A model generated the notes under the pieces. It had not been told where the DNA came from, ran no database searches, and saw only the letters and a program-made list of their open reading frames with translations. 64,000 bases of DNA, from contig NW_017803379.1 in NCBI RefSeq assembly GCF_001625305.1, positions 2,241,594-2,305,593 on the forward strand, written 5' to 3'. Positions 48,631-61,900 of the stretch are shown piece after piece. This stretch comes from Branchiostoma belcheri (lineage: Eukaryota > Chordata > Leptocardii > Amphioxiformes > Branchiostomatidae). Both the position numbers and the translations under genes were made by a program. The stretch's first letter is position 1; each line of letters opens with the position of its first letter.

Positions 48631-51400
48631 TACTGTTCATGTTAAATCCACCAAGATAATTGAAGAATGTAGAATTTTTGCAATAATATCAGACATTACA
48701 ACTTTTACCAATTACGCCTAAACAACTGTGCCCTTACTGGGATTGTGTTCTTGGTCATGTTATCAATTGACTCAAAACATACTAAAGAGACACAGAAAGA
48801 GGAGGGAATCCAAGAGGTCAGAGTATTTTCTGTCCCAACCCCATACCCTACCAGGGGTTTGCAAAACAAACAAGAAAATTTACATCTTACATCTGCCCCC
48901 TACAACATCACTCACAACATCACTTCACTTTCGGACCCCTACAAATCAACAAACACCCCAGACAGGCGTGATCCCAGGCCAGAAGGTCCCATCCCATGGC
49001 ATTAACAGGGGCATAGCCACCCCCCTTTCTATCATAAACATCCAACTGTGTTATGTTGTTCCAGTTGCCAATGTGTAGATGGGGTAATCCTATCTAAAGC
49101 TAGCTGTAAATACAGTGGTTCAAGTGTTTGTTATAAAAAGATAGCATGGATAAGGCATACATGTAAGTGTTTTTGCAACTGTCCCTTTCTTGATTATAAA
49201 TGCAAAAGGAGATAAAGTGATGTACTGGTGTTTTTTAAACATTAAAAGAAAAAATACCATGTTTTTTATAGCAGCTTAAAGCAACTGTTTTGTTGTGATA
49301 TCTACCAACAAAAAATCTGCACGCAGGAGAAACCTTACTGATCTTCACTTTTTTATCACAATATGTATTTGTGTTGAATGATTGCAACAAAGCAGCTGGT
49401 ATTCTCACAGAATTCCATCTGTAAGATGTATTTCAAATTGTACGTTATTTGGAATGTATTGTGTCCAATATATGTAATAAAAAAATTCAAATCTTTTCTT
49501 CACAGTGGCCTTTACTTTATCTGCTCAAAGAACGTGAAGTTTGGATTGGGAAATGGGAAAGCAAAGGCACTGGTTGACATTGATTGGCATGCAGTTGATT
49601 GATGGACTGCTGAATTTTGTCCACCAAAGTTCACTATGGTCTTGTTTAAAAGCTCTCTGAATATTGAAGATGGAAGTTTTTCTACAACTTCGTTGCTGTG
49701 TAAATTGTTTGTAATCCCTTGGGTAACAAGGACCATTCAGTCATCATTGTTGAGATGGATTGTTTCTAGTAACCATTTATTACACCTACTGTTTTAGCTG
49801 AAATAAGTATTGAAAAATCAAACTGAAAGTACTGCCAGCAATTAAGGCAGGCCAGTGTTAAATCCCTGGCAAAGTGATCGCTATCGGAAAAGATGGTAAT
49901 GCCTGGAGTCACTGCCGCATACTCTGATAGTTGTGCCTCCAGGAATGTGTTGTGAAATTACTGGAGATCGATGGGGGAAATCACTGCTCAAGCAAAATGC
50001 TGGGGTAGACCCTTTCATGTTGAAAAAACAGACCCGCATTTGCTGTCTAATGATGTTTTCTGGGTTTCAGTGTTTGTCCCTCAGAAACTTTTTTTTAAAA
50101 ACGGTAAAATGGTTAGGGACAAAACAGTGTGCAAAATCATATACTAGTATCATGTTGATTGCTCCATCAGTGGTGCAAAACAAGGTCTGAACAGGTACCC
50201 AAGGCAAGAATCACTTGGAAACTCTACTTCTAGTACTAGATACAGTATAAGTACGTCCACCAACTCCATTGTTTGATTTATTTATTTCGACGATGCTTTC
50301 CTTCAGCCTGCTGACACCTTAGTTTAAAAGCATGTGTTTGTTCACTTTGCGATAACCCTGTATTGACTAGAGGCAATTCTATTCCTAATCTTTGCTTGCA
50401 CATGCTGCAGTCATGGGTGTCCCCCAGGCAAATAAGATACTAACTTAAACTATCATCGAGCCTTGAGCATTTGAAGGCTAGATTGAAATCCAATATTGGA
50501 AAAAAGATAATGTTAGCCATGAGGACAGCCTTAGATGAAAATGACTACAACGTAGAGTTTCAAAGCATGTTCTAATATTCATTTTTGCTTCAAACGATGT
50601 TTTGATTGCTGAGCTCAACGGTTTCCGACATTCTTCTATTGACCAGCAGACTTTCTCAGTAATTGCTGACACTGATGAGACGATGCAATCAAACAGAGAC
50701 CTCAGCTGAACCTGGAGTCGTAGCCTCCAGGATGCTCAGTAGACGGTGGAGCTGCATATCTGAAATCTTTAGTAGATGACGACTGGAACAGGATCTCGAG
50801 CAGTGTGATTTTGTCCCTGAAAAATCCATAAATATGAGGTCAAGGTTTCATATAGTAAGTTAAGGTGTAAAGGAAGATTGTGTGCCTTAGAATCTTAGAA
50901 ATCTTGAAGAACAAGACATGCCTCAAGTTGCATTTTCTAGATTTTCTAGGACACTAGGATGTTGTGGATGCCCTCCAGTGTAGACTGCTTCAACATGGTG
51001 ATCAATAAAACTGCTTACAGGTGTAACAGGACAATGCATATATGTATACCCGGGTATACATAGATTTAGTCAGGGATACATGTGTTGTACTATTACATTT
51101 CACCTGGTTGAACGCCAAAATTTGCAAAAGATGATAAGAATCTCCCTGAAACCAAAGTAAGAATATTTTCATATAGTATGCATGCATACCTTTGTCATGG
51201 TCTTGGGGTCTCTTAAAAAAGAAAAAAATTTCCAAAGTTTATATGATATGACCTACATACATGTTGATCGTAGGCATTGTCAGATTAACTAGATTTTTCA
51301 AACAAGTAAATGAGCTCATACTTTGTTTGTTTGTCTGAAACATCAGTTCAGTTTATCCTCAGTCAGGTGACAGGTTCCTAAACGAGCAATACCTTTTTTA

Positions 51401-51510
51401 GTTTACATCATATAATGTTACATATGAATTATTTGAAGACATATGCAAATTATTGGTAGGCAAATCAGTCAACTGTCACCCACTTTATGCCAACCACTCA
51501 CTGGCTGTGC
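51401..51510 (+). repeat. Dispersed repeat, copy 2
   Basis: Second copy of the 24541 repeat, same orientation, with shared blocks ATTATTTGAAGAC, ATGCAAA, AAATCAGTCAAC and CCACTCACTG. Confidence 0.75.
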
Positions 51511-54500
51511 ATTACAGAACGAAGATCATCATTGTAGTTACACTTATCTCCAAGTACTCTGCATGTGATCTCTTTGGTATGATATAACTCACCCCTTCTC
51601 TGTCATCCTCTTGTTTCCTTGCCATAAAGTGCTTCATAATCTGCTTCTGTGCCCGACAGACGGACTACTTCTGCTCCTCTTACGGTTAATTCTCATCCAA
51701 TATTATCATTATTATTGCTGGTAATACTATTTTGGAAGGACATTGATTTGGATTACCAGCCCATCTTGTCTGGTGTACCAGGATTTGTAATCATATGTCA
51801 GTAATTCTTGTAAGTAAGGAGTGTGTTCTAACATTAGGGTGCATTGTAATCCCATTGGAAGTGGGTTTTGATCACAAAATAACCAACCTGTTGAAGTTAC
51901 TCGTGCCCATGAATGGCTTGGATCTAATTTTGTATTTCACCTGTGTGCATCTACAAGCCGCTGAAAGACACTTGTATGGCATTGAGTTATGTTATCAATT
52001 TTCGAATTGTGTATGTCATACTGGGGTAAATACACTTAAAAGTTAGGCGCAATGTGAGAATATCAGTATCCACCATTATCTTGACCTCCCTAGTTGCGAA
52101 AATAAAATCAAGTAGTACTGTTCAACATTGTTAGCAATTAGAAAATGTTGGAAAGCATTTCAATCATGGACATTGAAGAAATACAGTCCAACAGATAGAC
52201 CAGCAAACTTTCCTCGATGCCATAATTATATATCTTGTAGGATACGATCGGCCTTCCAGGCATCATTGTGCCATGGATTTAATGTCAGTACACACAAAGT
52301 AATAAAACCTGAAATCAGCCCTTGAGCTTTGTACTGTATTGTACAATATACCTATCAGCAATTTAGCTTTCCAGACATAAAAGAGCAATAGTTGAGTTAT
52401 GATGGCTCTTAAACACAGGGGGGCTTTGGTGGCAGAGACGCATAACTCATAACCTAGATATAAAGCAACCTGCCTGTGATTATGAATCCACTAAATATTA
52501 ACCACAAAGTCATCAAAGCAAATCTCTAGAGAGGATTTCTGTTTGAAAGATACACACACAGCCCTAGAATGACTTTCATTGCGAGATGCCATCTGTTTGT
52601 AACATTGAGATGAGTTATGGCAGTGATGAAAGAAAAGGCTGTATCTTGCCTACCCACATGCAATAACAGTAGAATATTCAATATTGTGGGAGCATATCTG
52701 TAAGCCCCTGTGGGCGGATGCAGGTTTAGGTACACTGCTCCCATATCTCCTGCTCTCCAGGGGATGCTGAGGTGGAATAAAAGATACTGCAATAACTACA
52801 GTGGAGCTTGGTGATATGTGACTCTAGGGTTTGAGATTTTTGTCTTGGGTAGCCTTATCGTTTTGCAGTATATGCAGGTACTCTAACGTTATGAATTGCA
52901 TGTATTTTGCCCAGTGGCAGAGTACTGTAATTCAGTGTCAAGAAAGTTTTGTATTCTGAATTTGAAAGTTCTATCTGTTCTATCTGAGATGAAATTACAT
53001 TTGTATTAATTGATATACATCTAACAGTTGGAAAGGAAGAATCTTGACAACTTTTCAATGTTATTACCTGAGAAATAGTGTCCTTGTACTGTTTTGTTTA
53101 CACTGATAATATGTTATTCAACTGTACATACCATCTTTCAAGTTATATCTCTAGATTTCTATCAGTATGGAAGGTAGACATCACAGGACAAAAGGTCAAA
53201 GATTGGAGAGGATTCATAAATTTTTTATACAGTCAACTCTTAACTACCTTCATGCATGGCACACTGCACTCACAAAACTTGTGTTGATCATAGTGCTGCA
53301 AGGAGACGTTCAGTGTAGCCTATCCCACCCAAAGACTGCTGACATTTCCTACCATTTTATGGATCATTGCTGGGTATCTCAGCACCTATCGAAGGCTTTC
53401 CCTCCCCGCACCTGTTGAAAGACGATCAAAACACTGACCTTTCTTCTACAGCATGACTTGTCCAAGGTCTCACCTTTCATACAAAGGCCAAGGGAAAAAA
53501 TGTGTTTCTTGTTTCCCGACCAACCGACCCTAGAAAAAACTGCGGACATTAGCTTTTTTTGTGTGGAACCCTGAAGGGACCTAAATTTTTCGAGCTGAAC
53601 AACCTTTTCCAGCATGAACTGACACCTGAGTGATAGAACGTTGTACAATCGTTTTTCAAACATCATCATTCAGAATATAAATGTCCTCTTGCAATTTGTC
53701 TTCTATAAGTTGGATCCCTTGAGATTGCCAAAGTCTAAAAAAAAAGGATAATCCCCATTGCAACTATGCTAATTTTTTCAGGACCAAAACAGGAAACACA
53801 ACAATTTTTTTCCTAGGCCCAAACACTTTTGCCCAAAGTTTACCCCGTCCCTCATGCCATGCTCTGCTCTTTGAAGTGTTTAAGGGGTTAACCTTTCAAC
53901 TATTGAAGAATGGATCACACAGCCAAGGACAACCTTGCCTCTCATTTATTTGGCATGAGTCTCGGTCAGGTGCTACTGTAGAAAAGACATTTAAGAAAAA
54001 TTTTTCCATTATTGTTTAAAGTATGTTGTCTGGAAAAAAATTATTAAGAGAAAGTATAAAGAAGTCAAACCCTTCAGTAATGTACATGTATGTGGAAATA
54101 CCAGAGAATAGATCTACTACTGGTAGTATAAGACATTTACTGTGTGTTACCTTGCAGTTAGTCTTTATATAAATTTGTGCCTTAGCAGTAAATGAATAAT
54201 AGTTTATGTTCTTTCCTTTTCATGGAAATATATCAAACAGTTGCATTGTAACATAAATTGCTTACTTGGAAAAAATTGAAAAGAAAATACGTACGTTTCG
54301 TGGTTTTGTAGTGGCTCAGATTTTTTCGTATAAAATGATAAGCTACAATATAATGAACTATCTGTGGTTAAAAGTGTTAGACCAGTAGACTGCACTGTAA
54401 TTCGGATTCTTGGCTCTCCACAAAGATGTATGGATCCCCATATGCCACATGTCAACTCTGACATTTTATCCAGGGAATGTACAATTAAGCAACTCTCTCT

Positions 54501-55674
54501 GCAACAAAATAATGACCGCCCACTGAAACCAAGATAGCATTCATGTCACCCAAGGGGGATATAAAAAAAAGCATTACGGAAGCATCTATGGACCTCATAA
54601 AACTGCTGTGTTCCCTGCGCTAAGTAGAACTTAAATGTTGATAATTGCCCTCTAACACCATAACTGTGAATAGAGTGTCTGTGAGGTGTGGAATGGTATT
54701 CATGGCTCTTTTGTGGCGGCGAAACATTTATGGTAAGTGTTTATGGGTAATGGTATGGTGAGTGGAAGGGGTCAATTTGACAGGAACGTAACGACAGGAA
54801 ATGTTTCGAATTAGGAATGTAGTCATTTTGTTTAATCAAGGAAGAAGCGAAAGAGATTTCACCTGTTTCTTCATCTCCTTTTTGTGTAAAATCGTTTCCC
54901 TTATTCATTCAACTGTAACGACCCACTATTAAGATTTGGCCATGTTCTAGGTGCATACACTGTACATGTACATACATTTCTGGCATATTTTAGGTAGACG
55001 CAAACAAAACCATTGTCTACTTCAGCTTCAGGTGGGGAATTTATGTATCAATAAATCATATACAATATAAAAATCAATACAAAGGGGCTTTGAAACATCT
55101 TCCCAGAGCACACATACCAGAAATATTCTGAAAAGTTTACTGTATCCCTTTGATATGAGTAGAATATTCTGCTACTGTTAAAGTATAATTGCGACTTAGG
55201 GCCTATTCCTTTCTCTAGCAGCAAGCTTATCTCCGATTATGACAGCAATTTTCTACTTTTCAAACAATTTAACCGTAGCGTGCCAACTCTAAATCATCGC
55301 CGTTGGAACCTAGTTCCTGTATAGCTTATGTCTCATTATGAAACATTCCATCGCACAAGTGCCACAAATCAAAAGATATCACTGTAAACAGGTGACGGAT
55401 GTGCTTTTCACCTGGATACAGAACTCTAAATATAGCGCCATACCTGGGCAGGTTGTCTACGTGTAAAAGGTGAGAGATAAATACCCCTCTCAACAAGGAT
55501 GCGCCAATTACCGCACACACCCTGTGTCCTGCATAACACTTCATTACCTGTTTGATGTGGCTCCGACAAATTCTTTTCCATCAGGATTTTGGGTATCTGT
55601 CGTTCATGCATCGAGTCTGGGGTTTTAGAGCTGTTTCTTTGAGAGTGCTTTTATTGCTTGTGGAACATTTAAGG

Positions 55675-55980
55675 GGCGAGTAGAAACACTAAAATAAAAC
55701 CCCTGGCTCCCGGGAATTGAACACAGGCTGCCAGCTCAGAACCGGACACACGAATGGTTAGGTTAAAAAGACCTGTCAGACAAGTCAGTTGGTAGTGCTT
55801 GAAACCTCACTGTTACACTACTCGCTACTTCCCCTTTTCCTTTTTCAAGATTCGTCATCGAATCTGAGGGACACAGAAACACCGAAACACATAATTAGGC
55901 AGTAGTAGAAATAAAATCCTTGCCCCAGGAATCGAACCTGGGTTGCCGGCGTGCAAGAACGCAATGCACATTATGGCCAT
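55675..55980 (-). repeat. Two tandem tRNA-like repeat units
   Basis: On the minus strand, GTTCAATTCCCGGGAGCCAG (near 55704-55723) and GGTTCGATTCCTGGGGCAAG (near 55918-55940) are tRNA T-arm and acceptor-like ends, each followed by TTTTATTT and TCTACT. The second is preceded by a D-arm/anticodon-like part. Units are about 220-230 bp apart. They look like tRNA-derived SINE monomers, not intact tRNA genes, since the 5' acceptor halves do not pair. Confidence 0.55.
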
Positions 55981-58900
55981 TCCACTTGATTTACATAGAT
56001 TGCTTTACTCTATCTTTTAAAGATAATCGGATCCAGGAGACATCCATCCATTGTGATGAGTTAGTGGATGAACCCGTGAGACATACCCGAATAATTACAT
56101 GTACATGTCTTGAAGCTATTCTGTTTGTTTACTGCATGCAGAATTTACAAGCAATATTGTGTAAAATGAAGTACTGTAACAGTTGTACTGTACCTAGGGC
56201 AAAGTATATATAATTTGCCTCTGTACGAAATTGTAATTATTAGTTTTATTACTGTAACATTGAAATAATAATATGAGATCAGAGCAAGGACAAGGTTTTC
56301 GCTTTAAAAAACTCAGATTTTGATCTTATCTGTTCGCTGCAATTTTCTACATTTGACTTGTAGCTTTCAAGTTGACTTGGGGACAGATATGTAAGGTTGC
56401 AGAAGTATATTACATCGGGTCAAAGTCAAAATCTTTGTTTTCTTCTTTCCTGTTGTCAAAACAAGTCATGTTTTGTCACCTGTCCGAAACCGCCTTTCAT
56501 GTGTATTTTCAGTAAGCAATGTACCTTGTGTGGGCTATCTGTCTTTTGTCTACTCAAGCATCTTCAAAGTCTTTCTGTATACACCTGCATATCTTCATGT
56601 AGTTTATGATTTACAGACTAGTTGAGTATTTCTGTGTTAAGGTTATCTCGGTGCATTCACTTCAGGCCTGAGAGAAGATGAGAGACAAATATACTGGGCT
56701 ATAATCTAGGCTACGGCATAGTTTGATGTTGAAACAGGTGTGCCATGAGTATCCTTTTAATTTCTTGCGGTATAGTTACCAAGGAGCTGTTGGTGTTGGC
56801 AAGCTTTTGAAAACCTATCTACAATTGTCCAAAGTTGTTTTGAAATCTTAACAGGAAAAACTATGATAGCTTAAAATTCCCTTAAAAGTGAATTATGTTT
56901 CTGCTATCATAACTGTTTTGATAGACGTTAAAGCATAAGTTCCTTGGGTTCGACAGTTCTACAGATGGTAACTTTACATTGTATATATTAAGTATCTCTG
57001 TTTGACAACCAAATAAATTTGGAGAGATAAGATGATGTTGAAACAGGTGCATGACAAGATGAATTGGTCTAAAATAGCACCCCTATTAAGTCAGCAACCA
57101 GTGGATTTGGGTCATGACGACCTGAAGATCTTCCCGCCACCCTAGAGCTGTATGTAACAAATAATTAAAATCTGATTAATAGAACATCATTACAGTACGT
57201 TTCAAGAACAAATATTGTATAATTGTGTACAAGAGAGCACCAGGTATTCAGAAGAAATGCCAAGTTCTACTGGAACCTTTCAATGACTATTCATCCAATA
57301 TGACTTGAGTACAGAAAGAGAATTTTTTTAATGATAAATCTTTGTTTGAAAGTCTCTATCCTTTGCCATAGTCCCATTGATGATTACTGGTATGACCCTA
57401 CCTACCACAGTTGTTATGGGACGTGGTTATGTATGTGTCACCTGTATTGTCTGTGAGAATATTAGCCCGTTATCTCTCTTGCAATCTGACCTCTCAACAT
57501 CTCAACACTTTCATCTTTTGACCTTGTATACGGGACAACAAACACACAAACTCTCACAGACAAAAGAAATTTTACAAGACGGATAAGTACAATGACTGCC
57601 GAAACAAAAGATGTGTATCATAACAACCATATCCTCAAAGCGGTGCCTTGATATGAGTTTGCTATCAATATATCGTCTCCTTTCCCCTTTCTCTACGTAA
57701 TAAAATTGAGGACTTTCTTCAATGTTTCACAAGGCTTTCATTGATATGCTGGTACATATGGCAATACATTTTATATATGGGTGATTTTAAACCAGGGTTA
57801 TATGTCAATTTCCCCTTTATTTCGCAGGGCGTGCATGTATCAATGAAAGTACTGAAAGAGTTTTGTAAACACTACTTTACTTCACTGTTTGTCTATTGCC
57901 ATAGTGGCCATTTCAAAAAGCCATCTGTCAAATGTTTCAGCAACACTGCCAGGGCTAGGGAGTGATACTTTCATCCCAGACAGGTTTCAAGTGTTTTATC
58001 CATTAACCCTGGCCAGGACATGCCTTGATTCCCCCTAAGTAAATGGTTTCCCTGGCGGCTGTGTGGGTGTATCCTGGCCTTTCCTGTATCTATTTCATGA
58101 TTAAGGTTGGATACATATTTGCACTGTGGTATTTTGATCCCAGAGGAAACAAGGTTTTTTGCTAAGGTTTCTTTCAAATAAGAAGAAATTATTTTGACAG
58201 GTGTGTAAGATATTCAAGTACAACATTTCTGAATTAATAGGCCTTTCAGAAGCTTGCAGAGCTAGATGTTGATCAATGTTTAGCTGATATACAACACTGG
58301 GATCTTTTGAAGTAGCCTAGAGCTGTATTTACATCTCAAACAATGGTGGTTTATATTCAAGACAGGCTATGTCAGCAGCTAGCCTGGGCAGTCAAACTTC
58401 CACATTAGACCACCCTGTTTCCAGAAACACTTGTCCTTACACCTTCTCTGCCGGCCTGTGGAAATAGTGAACCTGATAGATAGATGGAGGCTGTAGCAGG
58501 TGGTGGCTCCATCCAGCGAGGCTGTGAAAGTCATAAATGTTTCTCCTCTCCATCAGTCAGCATTAAACTGTAACCCTCCGTCTCTTGAGGCTCACACGCT
58601 CCTAAATCCTGTGGCCCTCCTTTCATCACTTATCCCTCCTTGCAAAATTACCCTGCCATTCAGCAAAAGTAAAGAAAACAGCTGTATTTCCCTTATTGGT
58701 CATTTCCTATGAAAATGTATCAAGTGTTAGATATGGGAGGGAATGTCCTGTCCTGCTGATAGGTAGGGAAAACAGAAGGGTGGTGTAGGTGCCAGAGGTG
58801 GATAGAGGTTTGACTGAAAGCAGGGCAGGTCTAAGGCTAGATCTGTATCAGTTAGTTTAGGCTGCAGGGTTTTGGCAATGGATATATTGACTTTTATCGG

Positions 58901-61900
58901 CTATTGTTTCTGTTGGGTGACAATGTGCAATGGTGGGAGGGTAAGGAACGGCCGGGTCGGACCTCACACAGCGTAGAAATGGACTGTGATAACGCCTCGC
59001 CTGCTGACTGGTTTTCCTTGCTGTAGGAGTTTGTGGCTCCAAAATAAATCTGTGCACTGTTTTCTGGGCTGTCAAAGTTAAGGTCAGCCTCTGACTTGTG
59101 GCTGACATCTGGCTTTACATGTACTAAGAAGTTTCTTGGTTACCCGCTGTCTTTCTTAGAAAGGAAAAAGAAAGGACAAAATAATCAGCATATATTTTCA
59201 TATTTCTAGATGAGAATAAAATTGTTCATGAGCTTGATAAAAGCAAATGCCTGAAAGTAGGATGTAAGATGTTTTCAGCAAGCAAGGATGTGATGATGTG
59301 ACTGTGTCATCATTGGTACATCTTAGCCATGTTCTTACATGTACATGTTGTTCACCAGTACTTTCAGCAAGCTTTGATTGAGCTAACTGACATGTGCAGT
59401 TTTTCCCCTTAGTCAACAAAACCCATTCCACAACTATAGTCTTTCTTATCCAAGGCTAGTGCCTACATGTATACCTCATGTAATATAACTTTCCAGACAT
59501 TCATGTTGTCTTTATTTATCTAATCTATTGTCGGTCATATGCTTACCCTATTACTGCTAGGCAGGTGTCCTCATGTTTTCCTTTGTTCACTTAATTTTCA
59601 TTGGAGCACAACTTGTTACCCTTCCTTCCCTGTGTGTGAAGGATGGCTGTTAATATCCTGTTTTGGTAAAGCGATTCAATTCCATTCGACCAGGTAATGT
59701 CTTTTTCTAGCCTCCTGCTGTGCTGCTAGTGGACTGTGCACTCTGTCTGAGGGAAAAAGCACTGTCCCATAAATGTGGATCCCATTTTGAATAGGCCATC
59801 CTCAGATGACACAAGATAGCTGAAACAGTGGCTGCACAACAATAGAGAGAAAGACACCCAGGATTTCCTAAATCCACCTCACTTGTTACCTGTCATGCTC
59901 TACCACTTTGCAATGTCAAAACACTGGAGCTTCTGTTCTGCATATGGTGGCGAATCGTGTAGATGCGCGGTCGGTAACCTTCCTGTAAAGCATTGTTTTT
60001 GTCAGCCGTTCTTTTGAACTATTTTTAGGGACCTCCCAGTGTCTTAAACATGAATAGGCAGTGGTGTCAGGTAGCAAAACTTGAGAAAAAAAGAAGACGC
60101 AGCTTTTAAGGTAAATGTAGGTGACCACGTGTGGTTGTTTTTCTTGTTTTTTGAGAATAGAACAAAGCAGTTGTTCATCTAACGATGCAAGGAACATGGA
60201 GGAATTAAGGCATCTTTTTCTCAGATTGTCACACAAAAAGACTCTCACTCCAATACACAGCCAATACACCTTCAACTTTGTCACAATGTTTTTATCAGCT
60301 AATTGCCTTATTACCACATATTGTGTTACAGCCTTCCAAGTATAAAAGCAAAAAAAAAGTCTGAATGTCATATACTAGATATGTTAGAACTTAACTATAA
60401 CTATCAAGGATATTGATGCCATGCTGTACTGCACTGGTGTGGAAAATTCTCGAAATGTTGAGGACAACAAAACTGCTTCGACAGCAGATTTTTCTTCTCT
60501 TACTCACCCCAACATTGCTGCTGTCATCGGCAAGCAATGCCAATTAATATAAGACAAGCTCATCTGCCTTACAGCTAGCCCAGAGGACGTTTTGAGAGAG
60601 ATTTCCAGGGTTAAGATGACACCTGTTCCTGTGTCCTTGCCACCTCTTGTTTAATGTGATGTCTGAGGTGCAATCTGCTGGAAAATGACAAGGGTTTAGG
60701 AGACAATGCTTAGGATCCTCAGGGAAATGAAACTTGAGAAGGGAGGTTGGTAAACTGCCAACTGGAGTGGGTGGCTGAATTTTAAGTCTTCGCAAATCCT
60801 CACCTGAAATGACCTGTCTGTCTTGAGCTGCAAGTACACACCTGTCCTTAATTGACCGGCTTGTCTACAATGTCAGATGAGGTGACTGTGAAGGTGTGCG
60901 AATAACATTGTCATGCCTTTGCTGGCTGTAAATATACCCTAAATTAAAGTAAAGCTCTGAGAATAATACAGTAGAAGTAATACAGGTCTACTTGCATATT
61001 GTACTTGTCATTGATCATGAGATGTTAGGAGAATTATCTTTTTCTGACCTTTTTCTTACTTGGGATTCTTTGGAATTTTCTGAGGTTGTTGTTGCTCATT
61101 GCAAGCCCTCTCAGGTATTATACTAGTTGTCTTGTGGATTAACCTTGTAACGTTATATAATGAGCAAGAGAGACTCTGCTATGTGAAGGTCTACCATAGC
61201 TGTCAAGTAACTTTCAATACAGACATATCTTGCACAACCATTTTACTTACCTGGAGTCATGCATAGCTCAGACTAGAATCCAGTGACAATGCCAACTATA
61301 GGGTATAAATGTCAACTGATAACTCTGGTTCCTGTGAATGTTTTCAAGATTCCTCTGGGGGCACTGAGGACTGATCCTTTGGTATGGACATTGGCCTGAG
61401 CTTGGCAGCTACCAATATCCACCATCGGAATTCTGCAATTTTCAATTAGTCTATTTTTCTGGGTGTTTGCTTTGGGATTTAGGTATAATCCCATGCCAAG
61501 GGTTATTAAATGAGCGGATGTATGAGCACCAAAGGTTATCAGAACTCCTCATCTCAAAAGTCAGTTTGGATTCCATCTGTTCTTAAGTCACAGATTAACC
61601 GATGTGCACCTGATACAGGTACAGCTTTCTCCACCATCTGTGTTTTGAAGCTGAGGTCTGTTAACGAACTGTGTAAAAGACAACAAAATGGTTTATGTGA
61701 ATCATGTATAGACTCTTGGGATCTTGGGCTAGCTCATTACTGAATTTTAACAGGATTAGTGCCACACAAATATTTGGCTGAGTACGGGACCACCCAACAG
61801 AGATCCTATTATCATCAGTGGCTTAAAAATTGGTGCATTTTTCCTCCATATAATACGATATGACTTGTTAGATATTGGTGATAGGTTAATGTTACCTAAT

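Noticed and set aside
59916-60371. 151-codon minus-strand open frame, longest in the last 15 kb
   Set aside because: Residue make-up looks random, the frame runs across T/A-rich runs, and no family resemblance is seen.
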